From NCBI RefSeq assembly GCF_004366355.1, contig NZ_SODV01000002.1:1466768-1530767 (forward strand): 64,000 bases of DNA, read 5' to 3'. The translations under genes and the position numbers were made by a program. The notes below the pieces were generated by a model. The model was not told where the DNA came from, ran no database searches, and worked only from the letters and a program-made list of their open reading frames with translations. Positions 25,102-35,000 of the stretch are shown here, in pieces (position 1 is the first letter of the stretch; the number at the start of each line of letters is the position of its first letter). Source of the stretch: Dinghuibacter silviterrae (GTDB lineage: Bacteria; Bacteroidota; Bacteroidia; Chitinophagales; Chitinophagaceae).

Positions 25102-26511
25102 GTGGTCTGGCTCTTATTACTGGTAGCTACCCTTCCTTACAAAATCCTAAAAGGCAAAGTAGAGAGAAAGGATTTCCACACGTATATAGAGCGGTCTTTT
25201 ACTTTACCCAAAGGTGTCAAACGGCTTAGGATAGAATTTTCGTATGACGGGCGGGAGCAGCGTACGGCCATCGATATCGGGCTTATGGATCCGGAGCGCT
25301 TCAGGGGATGGAGCGGCGGCGCCAGAAATACTTTTACCATCAGCGAGGAAGAGGCGACCCCCGGATATTTACCGGGGGTTCTTCCTGCTGGACAATGGAC
25401 GCTTTTACTGGGCGTCCCCAATATCCGGGAGGGCGTGGTGTCCAATTATGAGGCGCGTATTTACATAAATGAGTCTTCTGACAAGCCCATCCATACGGAG
25501 GCCGGGTGGTATAGGGGCGATCTTCATATACACAGTGGACATAGTGATGGTAAATGTGCCGCGCAATCCGGTGTAGCGGTTCCCTGCCCTGTGTACCGGG
25601 TGGTGGAAACCGCGGTGAACAAGGGCCTGGATTTTATTGCAGTAACAGACCACAATACGACGTCCCAGGCTGACGCGCTACGCGAATTGCAACCGGCGTT
25701 TGATAAGATACTGCTGGTACCCGGGCGGGAAATCACTACATTTTATGGACACGCCAATATATTCGGGGTGACGGATTTTATCGATTTTAGAACGACGGAC
25801 GCCACCTATGCCGCTGCGCGGGGCTGGATGAACGCCGTCAACAAAAGCGGGGGAATCATATCGATCAATCATCCGGGTCTTCCATCGGGAGAGAATTGTA
25901 TGGGATGCGGGTGGCAAATAAAGGACATTCCGGATAAAGTCATCACCGCTGTGGAGGTCGTCAATGGCGCCACCATGAACCATAGCATAGGCGGCTGGGA
26001 TCTCTGGCATCAAATGCTGAATAGCGGGCAGCATGTCACCGCCATAGGCGGCAGCGATGATCACCATGCTGAAAACATTGGAACACCCACCACGGTCATT
26101 TATATGAAAGCGCTGTCGGTGCAAGGATTAATCGATGGGATCCGGAGTGGGAGGGTTTTTATAGATATGGAAGGGGATAAAAATCATTTCCTTGATGTAT
26201 TGGCTACCCATGGGAGGGATACGGTGTATATGGGAGGCGTGTTAAAGGTGGCGCCTTCAGATACCATTAATGTAACGGCCTATGTGAAAGGTGTCTCCGG
26301 AGGGAAAGTGGAATTTATCATGGACGGGCAGATAAACCCGGCATTGAGCCGGGATATTGCGTCGAACGACGAAAAAATCCAGGTGGATCCGGAAAGTCAT
26401 TGGCACACGATGTATGTAAAGGTGCTGGATAAGGAAGGGAAGCTGGCTCTTGTGGGCAACCCTGTATATGTGGACACCCAGTGTGCGGAACCGGACAGTC
26501 GCCGGCGCTAA
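25102..26511 (+). CDS. PHP-domain metallohydrolase, CehA/McbA-like
   Basis: 469 residues from a GTG start 2 bp after the receptor stop, so translationally coupled. A hydrophobic N-terminus suggests export. An N-terminal beta domain (about 25-130) precedes the PHP domain (about 135-370). Its metal ligands are in DLHIHSGHSDG, AVTDHNTTS, GREITTFYGHANIFG, SINHPG and GGSDDHH. A C-terminal beta domain follows. CehA/McbA-like PHP proteins hydrolyse phosphoesters or carbamate/aryl esters. Coupling to a TonB receptor suggests release of a nutrient group from a small molecule or glycan in the periplasm or at the surface. Exact substrate unknown. Confidence 0.85.
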   Translation: MVWLLLLVATLPYKILKGKVERKDFHTYIERSFTLPKGVKRLRIEFSYDGREQRTAIDIGLMDPERFRGWSGGARNTFTISEEEATPGYLPGVLPAGQWTLLLGVPNIREGVVSNYEARIYINESSDKPIHTEAGWYRGDLHIHSGHSDGKCAAQSGVAVPCPVYRVVETAVNKGLDFIAVTDHNTTSQADALRELQPAFDKILLVPGREITTFYGHANIFGVTDFIDFRTTDATYAAARGWMNAVNKSGGIISINHPGLPSGENCMGCGWQIKDIPDKVITAVEVVNGATMNHSIGGWDLWHQMLNSGQHVTAIGGSDDHHAENIGTPTTVIYMKALSVQGLIDGIRSGRVFIDMEGDKNHFLDVLATHGRDTVYMGGVLKVAPSDTINVTAYVKGVSGGKVEFIMDGQINPALSRDIASNDEKIQVDPESHWHTMYVKVLDKEGKLALVGNPVYVDTQCAEPDSRRR

Positions 26512-26517
26512 GAAAAT

Positions 26518-26530
26518 CGCAACTGATTGA
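26518..26530 (+). promoter_or_regulatory. 13-bp element shared by both permease genes
   Basis: CGCAACTGATTGA lies 64 bp before the permease start at 26595. The identical 13-mer lies at 40744-40756, 47 bp before the other permease of the same family. Position and identity suggest a common promoter or operator. Confidence 0.45.
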
Positions 26531-26594
26531 TTATTAGAATGTAGCAAAATGGGTACTTTTTTGGCTGCGATTCTCGCGTATCCAAACCAAGCGC

Positions 26595-29009
26595 ATGTTC
26601 AGGAACTACTTTACCATCGCCATACGCAACCTTCAGAAACACCGGTCGCAATCGATCATCAACATCGCAGGCCTTGCTGCCGGTATGGCCATCTCCCTGC
26701 TCATTGGCCTGTGGATCGCCGACGAGTTTTCCTTCGACCATTACCACAGCAACCACCGCCGCATCGTCCAGGTCATGGTCCACCATGAAGTGACCGGCGC
26801 CATGCGTCAGCGTGCCATCGCCGCGGGGTATACCCAGATGGCAGGGTATACCATATCCACTGCGCTCGGGCCCGCCCTGGCCAAGGGCTATGACGACGTT
26901 TTTCAAAAGACCGGCATGATCTCGGATGATGGGTCTTCTTTGCTCAACGTCGGCGACAAAGCCATCGCCGTCAATGGACAATGGGCCCAATACACCATTC
27001 CGGAGATCTTCACCTTCCATATTTTGGCCGGATCTGGCAGCGCCCTCAAGGACCCGTCCACCATGCTCATATCGCAAAGTACCGCCACCGCGCTTTTCGG
27101 TCATGCCGACCCGATCGGCAAGATCATCCGGCGGAACAACAACTCGACATTTTTCGTGGGCGGTGTCTATGAGGACCTGCCCGAGAACAGCACCTTCTAC
27201 CAAATGGGTATCCTCCTGCCCTGGGAAAACACCGAGGCTGCCTGGCTCAACAGGAACGCCGACTGGAGCGATCATAGCGCCCACCTTTACGGCCTGCTCG
27301 CGGGCAATACAACCCCCGAACAGGCGACCGCCCGGATCAAAGAGCTCCCTACCCATGGCGCCTATATCGCCTGGCCGCGCAACCCGGAAGTAAAAGAAAC
27401 CCTGATGACCTACCCGCTGGACCGTATTCATCTTCACGGCGACTTTAAATGGGGCATACCTGACGGCGGCCGCGTCCAGTTCGTATGGTTTTTTGGCATG
27501 ATCGGAACCTTTGTGCTCCTCCTGGCCTGTATCAATTTTATGAACCTGTCGACCGCGCGCAGTGAACAACGGGCCAAAGAGGTCGGTATCCGCAAAACCA
27601 TCGGTTCCCTCCGCAGCCAGTTGATCGCCCAGTTTCTCGGCGAATCCATCCTGCTTGCCCTGCTGGCGTTCGTGTTGGCCGCCGGCCTCGCTTACTTCAG
27701 CCTGCCCTTCTTTAACGGCATCGCCGCCAAACACCTGCAATTTCCGGCAGACAGCCTGGCATTCTGGGCCGTAGCCCTGGGCTTTACCCTGTTGACCGGT
27801 ATCCTCGCCGGCAGCTACCCGGCCTTCTATCTCTCGGCGTTCCGGCCGGTAAGGGTCCTCAAGGGCCTCTTCCGCGCCGGCCGCGCTGCCGCACTGCCCC
27901 GCCAGGTGCTGGTGACGCTCCAATTCACCGTCTCGCTATCGCTCATTATCGGCACCATCATCGTCTTCCGCCAGATCCAGGTCGCTAAAGACCGCCCCGT
28001 CGGCTATACACGCGAAGGACTCATCACCGTGCCCATCAACACCGATACCCTGCAACACCGGGCCGATGCGGTACGCAATGAGCTATTGGCTACCGGAATG
28101 GTCGCTGGTGTCGCCGAATCCTCCCTCCCGACCACTTCATTTGGGAATGGCAACTCGCTGGAATGGGAAGGACAGACGGAAGATCAAAAGTATTTGAATT
28201 TCCACAACGTCAGTATCACCCCTGAATTCGGGCGCACCGTGGGTTGGACCGTCCTGCAGGGCCGCGACCTCTCCCGGGACTTCGCCACCGACACCAGCGC
28301 CATGCTGATCAATATGGCCGCCCTCAAATACGCCGGCTTCAAAAACCCGATCGGTCAACGCGTCAAATTCTATGGTAAACCCTACACCATCGTTGGTGTC
28401 GTCAACGATATGCTGGCCAACTCACCTTACGAGCCCATCGAACCCGCTATTTTCCTCGGCGACGGCTGGATGGGTGATTTCACCATCCGCCTCCAGCCCG
28501 GCAAACCCGTGCACGCCGCGCTGGCCGCCATCGAAGCGGTCTTCAAAAAGTTCAACCCCGCCAGCCCCTTTATCTATCACTTTAACGACGAGGTGTATGC
28601 GCAGAAGTTTGCCACCGAGACCCGTATCGGGGACCTCGCCGCCGTCTTCGCCGGGCTCGCCATCTTCATCTCCTGTCTTGGTCTTTTCGGTCTTGCTTCG
28701 TTCGTAGCCGAACAGCGCACAAAAGAGATCGGCGTGCGCAAGGTCCTTGGCGCGGGTGTACTCACCCTTTGGGCCCTTTTGTCAAAAGATTTCCTGCGTC
28801 TCGTCATCCTATCCATGTTTATCTCGATGCCCCTCGTCTTCATCGGCATGCACCGTTGGCTGCAGCACTACGCTTACCGCGCGCCCCTTTCCTGGTGGAT
28901 CTTTGCTTCCGCCGGTGCCGGCATCCTGTTGATCACGCTCGCGACGGTCAGCTTCCAGTCGCTGAGGGCTGCACTGATGAATCCGGTGCGGAGCCTGCGC
29001 ACGGAATGA
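26595..29009 (+). CDS. MacB/FtsX-like ABC-transporter permease
   Basis: 804 residues with the duplicated layout of Bacteroidota MacB-type permeases. There is one membrane segment at about 20-42, a large periplasmic MacB-PCD domain, and three segments with CINFMNLSTARSEQRAKEVGIRKTIGSLRSQLIAQFLGES (about 310-350). A second periplasmic domain precedes the final FtsX block LGLFGLASFVAEQRTKEIGVRKVLGAGV. No ATPase gene is adjacent. Such permeases work with a MacB-like ATPase in mechanotransmission or export of peptides, lipids or toxins. It is convergent with the GH5 gene. Confidence 0.92.
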   Translation: MFRNYFTIAIRNLQKHRSQSIINIAGLAAGMAISLLIGLWIADEFSFDHYHSNHRRIVQVMVHHEVTGAMRQRAIAAGYTQMAGYTISTALGPALAKGYDDVFQKTGMISDDGSSLLNVGDKAIAVNGQWAQYTIPEIFTFHILAGSGSALKDPSTMLISQSTATALFGHADPIGKIIRRNNNSTFFVGGVYEDLPENSTFYQMGILLPWENTEAAWLNRNADWSDHSAHLYGLLAGNTTPEQATARIKELPTHGAYIAWPRNPEVKETLMTYPLDRIHLHGDFKWGIPDGGRVQFVWFFGMIGTFVLLLACINFMNLSTARSEQRAKEVGIRKTIGSLRSQLIAQFLGESILLALLAFVLAAGLAYFSLPFFNGIAAKHLQFPADSLAFWAVALGFTLLTGILAGSYPAFYLSAFRPVRVLKGLFRAGRAAALPRQVLVTLQFTVSLSLIIGTIIVFRQIQVAKDRPVGYTREGLITVPINTDTLQHRADAVRNELLATGMVAGVAESSLPTTSFGNGNSLEWEGQTEDQKYLNFHNVSITPEFGRTVGWTVLQGRDLSRDFATDTSAMLINMAALKYAGFKNPIGQRVKFYGKPYTIVGVVNDMLANSPYEPIEPAIFLGDGWMGDFTIRLQPGKPVHAALAAIEAVFKKFNPASPFIYHFNDEVYAQKFATETRIGDLAAVFAGLAIFISCLGLFGLASFVAEQRTKEIGVRKVLGAGVLTLWALLSKDFLRLVILSMFISMPLVFIGMHRWLQHYAYRAPLSWWIFASAGAGILLITLATVSFQSLRAALMNPVRSLRTE

Positions 29010-29032
29010 TCGGTAGCGCCCCGCCGCGCGCG

Positions 29033-30025
29033 TCAGCGCCCCGCCGCGTGCATCGCCCCGCGGAAGAACCTCCCGCACCCCGTCAGCTCCCAGGTATCCC
29101 ATGACTTCAGCATCCCCGGCCACCAGGTGGTCTCGTACACCCATGCCACCCAGCTGATGCCGTGTTGCTCCAGGTATTGGGTGATCCGGGTGCCGTAGTG
29201 TTCCGCGCCGTCGGCGGGGTCGCCTTCCTTCCATTCAAAGCCGATCTCGGTGGCAATGACGGGGTATTTGCCGGCGGCAAAACCAAAGTCCTCGTCCCAG
29301 CGGGGCTCCCAGGGTTGACCGCGTTTGAAGGGGTAGGGGTGTACCACATAGCCGATCCCCTCGGCGTCGATGGGTTCTTCGTGCAGGGGCGTCAGGTCAT
29401 ACGCCCAGTCAAAACCGGCGACCAGGGGAACCGTTTGGCGGTCGAAGGACCGGACCAGGTGGATGAGGTCCTCGTTGGTCTTTTTCCATGTGGACCAACT
29501 GACCCGGCCCAGTTGGCCGTTATAGGTGGTGGGTTCGTTAAAAAGCTCGTAAAAGGCAACGGTGCTGTTGCCGGTGAAGTGTTGGGCGATGGTCCGCCAG
29601 AAAGAAAAGGTCTCCTGCAGGCTCGTGTTGTATATCTGGTCCTGGAAAAGCCCCGTCTCCAGGTTGCCGATGGAGTGCCAGTCGATGTCCACATACAGGC
29701 CGATGCGGCCGCACCAGCGTACGGCGGAATCCAAAAGGACCAGGTAGCGTTGGGGTGTTCGGGCTCTCCAGGCGGAGGGGTGGACCGGGAGACGGACCAG
29801 CGTGGCCCCCATATCCCGGACGTGTTCAAAAAGCGCCGGGTTCCAGTGTCCCTCCCGTTCGATCTTATCGGGATCGGCCACGGACAAACCGCGGAAAAGG
29901 ACGGTATCTCCCTGGGTATTGACAAAACGGTTCCCCATGCTGTGGATGCGGGGGAGGGTTTGCGCCCGAAGGGTCAGGGGGCCCAGGGCAAGTAGTGCAA
30001 AAAAGAACTTGGAACGGAGCGACAT
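29033..30025 (-). CDS. Secreted glycoside hydrolase family 5 (cellulase-like)
   Basis: 330 residues from the ATG at 30025 (a GTG two codons earlier is less likely). Signal peptide MSLRSKFFFALLALGPLTLRAQ. A (beta/alpha)8 GH5 pattern follows: GATLVRLPVHPSAW, LYVDIDWHSIG, the acid/base Glu164 in FYELFNEPT, YVVHPYPF, and the nucleophile Glu260 in VIATEIGFEW. WVAWVYETTWWPG closes the barrel. GH5 enzymes hydrolyse beta-glucans, mannans or related beta-glycans. The start lies 27 bp from the tandem-repeat element at 30052-30109, so it may share control with the divergent ECF sigma gene. Confidence 0.9.
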   Translation of the reverse strand: MSLRSKFFFALLALGPLTLRAQTLPRIHSMGNRFVNTQGDTVLFRGLSVADPDKIEREGHWNPALFEHVRDMGATLVRLPVHPSAWRARTPQRYLVLLDSAVRWCGRIGLYVDIDWHSIGNLETGLFQDQIYNTSLQETFSFWRTIAQHFTGNSTVAFYELFNEPTTYNGQLGRVSWSTWKKTNEDLIHLVRSFDRQTVPLVAGFDWAYDLTPLHEEPIDAEGIGYVVHPYPFKRGQPWEPRWDEDFGFAAGKYPVIATEIGFEWKEGDPADGAEHYGTRITQYLEQHGISWVAWVYETTWWPGMLKSWDTWELTGCGRFFRGAMHAAGR

Positions 30026-30051
30026 AGGCACAAAGGTGCGTCATTTTGACA

Positions 30052-30109
30052 TTAGTTCTTCCGTTAGGGGCTTATTAAGGCATCCATTAAGGCAGTCATC
30101 TTTATTTAG
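30052..30109 (+). promoter_or_regulatory. Tandem TTARGG operator (site A) upstream of ECF sigma gene
   Basis: Four heptamers TTAGTTC (30052), TTAGGGG (30064), TTAAGGC (30075) and TTAAGGC (30087) spaced 12, 11 and 12 bp, followed by a weak -7-like element (30102-30109). The order TTAGTTC, TTAGGGG, TTAAGGN is the same as in the element at 59855-59896, and the 11/12 spacing recurs at 52218 and 58350. Spacing of one helical turn suits a SARP- or OmpR-type winged-helix activator. Confidence 0.6.
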
Positions 30110-30146
30110 TGGTGACGATCACTTGCTAAAGCTTCACCGACTGTCT

Positions 30147-30734
30147 ATGGAGGAATTGCACTGCATGGCCGGATTCAATGCCGGGAACGAAAAGGCGCTC
30201 CAGCATATATTCGACCTTTTTTATGAACGTCTTCGTTTTTTTGCCCGGGGTATCACCCAAAACGATATCCAGGCGGAAGACGTCGTCCAGGAGGCGTTTA
30301 TACAATTATGGTCCAAAAAGGAGGGGTTTAACAGCCTCCGGGCCGTCAAGGCATTTCTTTACCTGGCCGTCAAAAACAGCAGCCGTAATTTATTGAAGCA
30401 CGACAAAGTCGTTGCCCGTCATGCACCGTTTCTGCAGTCCGGCCTCGCCGGAGAAACGGTCCTCCACCGGATGATCGAGGCCGAGGTCCTGGCGGATGTA
30501 CGCGCGGCCCTCGACCGGCTGCCGGAGGGCTGCCGGGAAGTCATCCACCTTTGTTATTTCGAAGGCCTGCGGAACCACGAAGCGGCCCGCCGCCTGGAGG
30601 TATCTATTAATACCATCAAAACCCAAAAGCTCCGCGGCCTGCGGATGCTGCGGCTGGGGCTGCGACATTTCCTGTTTTTTTGCCTGTGGGGTGTCCTCTT
30701 CTGTCACCCGTTTTGCCCTTTCGGTTGTTTTTAA
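30147..30734 (+). CDS. ECF sigma factor
   Basis: 195 residues from the ATG at 30147; the open frame extends upstream to 29802, but that part is antisense to the GH5 gene and has no sigma similarity. Region 2 (about 15-85): ALQHIFDLFYERLRFFARGI, AEDVVQEAFIQLWSK. Region 4 (about 115-170): LDRLPEGCREVIHLCYFEGLRNHEAARRLEVSINTIKTQKLRGLRMLR. The C-terminal tail is unusually hydrophobic (FLFFCLWGVLFC), which might tether it to the membrane or simply be degenerate. It pairs with the FecR-like gene 7 bp downstream and heads the GH43-containing SusC/SusD locus. Confidence 0.88.
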   Translation: MEELHCMAGFNAGNEKALQHIFDLFYERLRFFARGITQNDIQAEDVVQEAFIQLWSKKEGFNSLRAVKAFLYLAVKNSSRNLLKHDKVVARHAPFLQSGLAGETVLHRMIEAEVLADVRAALDRLPEGCREVIHLCYFEGLRNHEAARRLEVSINTIKTQKLRGLRMLRLGLRHFLFFCLWGVLFCHPFCPFGCF

Positions 30735-30741
30735 AGGAGCG

Positions 30742-31965
30742 ATGGACGAATTACAGTCATATCTCGATATTGCGGAACTGGCGGGCAAATTTCTAAAAGG
30801 GGAGATTTCCAGTGAGGAATGGACCAGATTGGACGCCTGGGTTACACAGGACCACCGGAATCGTATCCTTTGGGAGAACCTGACACGGGAGTCATACGTA
30901 CAACAGCAATTGGACGGCTTTAAGGAGGGGGATCCCGGGATCGCCTGGCAGAAACTTTTGTCCGCCATCCGTTCCGCACCCGAGGATGCGGTGCCGGGGG
31001 AGCCTGAACCCGCCGCGGCGGAGCGCACCACGCCCCCGCGCCGACCGATGCTCGCGCTGGCACGCTATGCGGCCGCCGCCGCCATCCTCGCGGCCATAGC
31101 CATCTTCGCCTACCGCAGGGAGGCCCCGCACCCCGCCCCGGCGCCGATCGCGGCGAAAACCCTCGACGACATCCATCCGGGCGCCGCCAAGGCACAACTC
31201 GTCTTAGGCAACGGCCGCGTCCTCGCACTGGGCGGCAATAAAAAGGACACCATACGGGAGGACGACGGCTCGCAGGCCGCCACGACCAAAACCGAGCTAA
31301 AATATGCGAATGCCGGCGCCAACCTCAATGAAAATGCGGAATTCAATTCCATGATCACGCCCCGGGGTGGGGAATACGAATTGGTTTTGTCGGACGGTAC
31401 GAAGGTGTGGCTGAACGCCGCCTCCAGCATCCGTTATCCCACGCGGTTTACGGGTCGGGAACGAAAGGTCTGGCTGGAAGGGGAAGCCTACCTGGAAGTC
31501 GCCAGGGACGCGGCGCATCCGTTTATCATAGAAACCCCCAGGACGGAAGTGACGGTACTGGGGACCTGCTTCAACATAAAATCCTATAAGGACGAACCCT
31601 ACGAACGGACGTCCCTGGTGGACGGCAGCGTAAAAGTAGGCACCGTCGTGCTACAGTCCGGCATGCAGGCGACCGTGACCACGGGTCAAAAAATAGAAAG
31701 CGGCGACGCCGACCTGGAAGAAGCGCTGGCCTGGAGGAACGGGCTTTTTGTGTTTGAGCACGAGCCCCTGGAAAGTATATGCCGGAAGCTGTCGCGCTGG
31801 TATAATGTGGACTTCCGTTTCGAGGATCCGAAGTATAAAAGCCTGCGCTTTACCGGGCGGGTCAAACGCGACGACCATATCACAGGACTCCTGCGTATGC
31901 TGGAGTCGACCTACCGTGTCACCTTCGAGCAGTCGGGGCTGACGCTTACGGTGAAAGGACAATAA
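30742..31965 (+). CDS. FecR-like anti-sigma factor
   Basis: 407 residues from the ATG at 30742, preceded by AAAGGAG, a stronger Shine-Dalgarno than most genes here. A cytoplasmic N-terminal domain (about 1-95), a membrane segment (about 98-117) and a periplasmic FecR domain are visible: YELVLSDGTKVWLNAASSIRYP, VWLEGEAYLEVARDAAHPF, VTVLGTCFNIKSY. A C-terminal DUF4974 domain follows (EPLESICRKLSRWYNVDFRFEDP...). The start of the open frame at 30496 overlaps the sigma gene and is not used. It should relay ligand binding from the STN-containing SusC at 32041 to the sigma factor. Confidence 0.93.
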   Translation: MDELQSYLDIAELAGKFLKGEISSEEWTRLDAWVTQDHRNRILWENLTRESYVQQQLDGFKEGDPGIAWQKLLSAIRSAPEDAVPGEPEPAAAERTTPPRRPMLALARYAAAAAILAAIAIFAYRREAPHPAPAPIAAKTLDDIHPGAAKAQLVLGNGRVLALGGNKKDTIREDDGSQAATTKTELKYANAGANLNENAEFNSMITPRGGEYELVLSDGTKVWLNAASSIRYPTRFTGRERKVWLEGEAYLEVARDAAHPFIIETPRTEVTVLGTCFNIKSYKDEPYERTSLVDGSVKVGTVVLQSGMQATVTTGQKIESGDADLEEALAWRNGLFVFEHEPLESICRKLSRWYNVDFRFEDPKYKSLRFTGRVKRDDHITGLLRMLESTYRVTFEQSGLTLTVKGQ

Positions 31966-32040
31966 ACCATTTTTTTCCTACCTCCTTTCACCCACTTTGC
32001 TCCTCTGGTTGTTTCCATTCATACAAAACTTGCTTGCATT

Positions 32041-35000
32041 ATGAATAAAATCAGACAGGCCGTATGCCTCTTGCTGGCGTTTTTGGGAACGATAGGCTTA
32101 ACCGCCGGGAGACCCGCCCAGGAGCCCCGGCTGACGGTCTCGCTCAAAGACGCGCCTTTGTCAAAGGTGTTCGAGCTCATCCAGAAAAAAACGGACTACC
32201 AGTTCATGTATAACGACGACGTCCTGGCGGGGGCTCCCCTGGTCAGCGTCCACTTGAAAAATGCGCCCCTATCCGAAATACTGGAGACCTGTTTCCAAAG
32301 CGCGCACCTGCGCTACAAGATCGACGACAAGACGATTCTCGTGATGGCGCCCGAGCAAACAACCCCTGCGGTACAACAACCACCGGCCGTGGTACATGGC
32401 GTCGTTCGGGATGAAAAAGGTGCCCCGATCGAGGGCGTGAGTGTGCTCATCAAGGGCAGCACCAAAGGCACGACAACGGACGCGGAAGGTCACTTTTCGA
32501 TCGATGTTCCGGGGGACAAAGACGTGCTTGTTTTTTCCTATATCGGCTTTGCGAAACAGGAAAAGACGGTCGGCGCTTCCAAAACGATGGTCATCACGCT
32601 GAAGGTGTTGGACAACAGCCTGAATGACGTGGTTGTCGTCGGGTATGGCACGCAAAAAAAGGTGAATGTGCTCGGTGCCGTCTCCGTGGTCAAGTCCGAC
32701 GAGTTGGTGGTGACCAAAAACGAGAACGTCGTCAATATGCTAACAGGCAAGGTGCCGGGCATGCGTATCCAGCAAATGAGCTCGGAACCGGGGTCCTTCA
32801 ATACGGCGTATGACATCCGGGGTTTTGGCAGCAATGCCACCGAAAGCCCCAGCCCCCCCTTGATCATCATCGACGGGGTTCCCCGCAGCAGCGGTGACTT
32901 TTCCCGGATGGACCCTTCCGAAATCGACAACATCTCCGTGTTGAAGGATGCCTCTGCGGCTATCTACGGGGTGAAGGCCGCCAACGGCGTCATCCTCGTG
33001 ACGACAAAGCGCGGCGCCCGGAACGCCAACGGGAAATTTAATATTAATTATTCCTTCAACCAGAGCTGGCAGCAATTCCTGGACGTGCCCAAAACAGTCA
33101 ATGGGGCGCAATACATGGAGCTGTATAACGAATCCATCAAGCGGAATTACCAGACCAATATCGTGTCGACAGCGCCCCCCGCTTTTTCCGATAGCCTTAT
33201 CCAGGAATACGCCACGGGCAAACTGCAATCCACCGACTGGATGCACGCGATTACCCGGCCTTTTGCCCCGGAAACACAGCACAACCTGAATATGACCGGC
33301 GGCAGCGACAAGGTCAATTACTTTTTTGACTTGGGCTATATGACGCAGGGCAGCCTGTTCAAGACGAACAGCATCAACTACGACCGGTGGAACTTCCGAA
33401 GCAATGTCAACCTCAATTTCACCAAGCGGTTAAGGGGTGCGGTGCTGGTATCCGGGTATTCGGACACCAAAAACGCGCCGTACGCGTCGGTGTGGACCAT
33501 CTTCAAGTATGCGGAAAACCTGCTGCCCACGGACCCGATCTATGCCAACAACAACCCGCTGTACCCCCACCTGGAGCCGGACAACAGCAACCCGGTGGTG
33601 ATGACGAATTCGAACCTGGTTGGTCAGAATACGTACAAGAACAACAACTTTCAGGGGCAGATGCAACTGGAATACGACGTCCCCGGTATCCCCGGCCTGA
33701 TGGCAAAGGGGATGTATAACTATGGCTATAGCGTATCGGACAATACGATCATCAACCAGGCGCATAACCTGTACACCTATGATGCCATCAACAACGTGTA
33801 TGACGCGACCACGGTGTCTTCGCCTTCCTGGGTGCAGCGCCAGTACTATACCAATACCAATACGCTGATGCAACTGTCCTTGAACTACCACCGGCAGTTT
33901 GCAGGGGCGCATAACGTCACGGGCCTGATGCTGTATGAAGAAAACTATGGCAAAGGCGACAACTTCCAGGCGCAGGAAAGCTTTTCCCTGGGCATACCCT
34001 ACCTGTTTGCCGGGAACGCCGGTGACTATAATTACCTGAAAGCCCTGCAAGACGGTAGCGGTCTGGTCAACCAGGTGACGAAAAGCATCATCGGCCGGTT
34101 TGACTATGACTACAAGGGCCGGTACCTGGCGGAATTTTCCTTCAGGGACGACGGTTCCAGCAAATACAGCCCCACCGGGCGTTGGGGCTTTTTCCCCGGA
34201 GCCCTGGTCGGCTGGCGGATCAGTAATGAACCGTTCCTGCAAAAGCTGATCGCCCCGAGCATATTGAACAACCTGAAGGTCCGGGCGTCTTACGGTAAGT
34301 TGGGGGACGACGGGGCCCTGAACTACCAATGGGTATCGGGTTATTCCTACCCGGGTCCGGGTGCGGTCCTCAACGGTTCCTATACCGGTGGTGTGGTGTC
34401 CCAGGGGATACCCGACCCAGGCCTGACCTGGATGGTGTCCAAGACCTTTAATATCGGGGCGGACTTCGACCTGTACAACGGGCTTATCGGCGGCAGCTTT
34501 GACTACTTCAAGCGTACGCGGACGGGTATACCGGCTACGCCAAATGCCCAGCTACCCGGAACCTCGGGTTTGCAGCCGCTGCAAGCCAACCTGAATGGAG
34601 ACGTGACAAGAGGGGTGGAGCTCACGCTGACACACCGGCACTCCATCCGCGATTTTTCCTATAACGTCGCCTTTAACATCGGCTACAGCAGAAACCGGTA
34701 TGCCTTCCAGGAGGAAACGCGCGCCAGCAGCCAGTACGATCAATACCTGTACTCGCTGACGGGCCGCAACACGAACATCTGGTGGGGCTATATCGCCGAA
34801 GGCCGGTTCACGAGCTATGCGCAGATACAAAAATATGAGGCCAATACGGGCGGCGGCAACCAGAATGTCGTTCCCGGCGACTACTACTATAAGGACGTCA
34901 ACCACGACGGCGTCATCGATCAGAAGGACATGGTGCCCATCGGCATCCGGGATCTCCCGCTGCTCAACTATGGCCTGACGCTGGGCGCGAGCTGGAGGCA

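Noticed and set aside
26508-27923. 471-codon minus-strand open frame opposite the permease
   Set aside because: The plus-strand permease is a clear family member and this frame has no similarity; a GC-rich shadow.
29010-29055. Direct repeat AGCGCCCCGCCGCG in the convergent permease/GH5 gap
   Set aside because: Very GC-rich low-complexity sequence that overlaps the GH5 3' end; no hairpin with a U-tract and no further copies seen.
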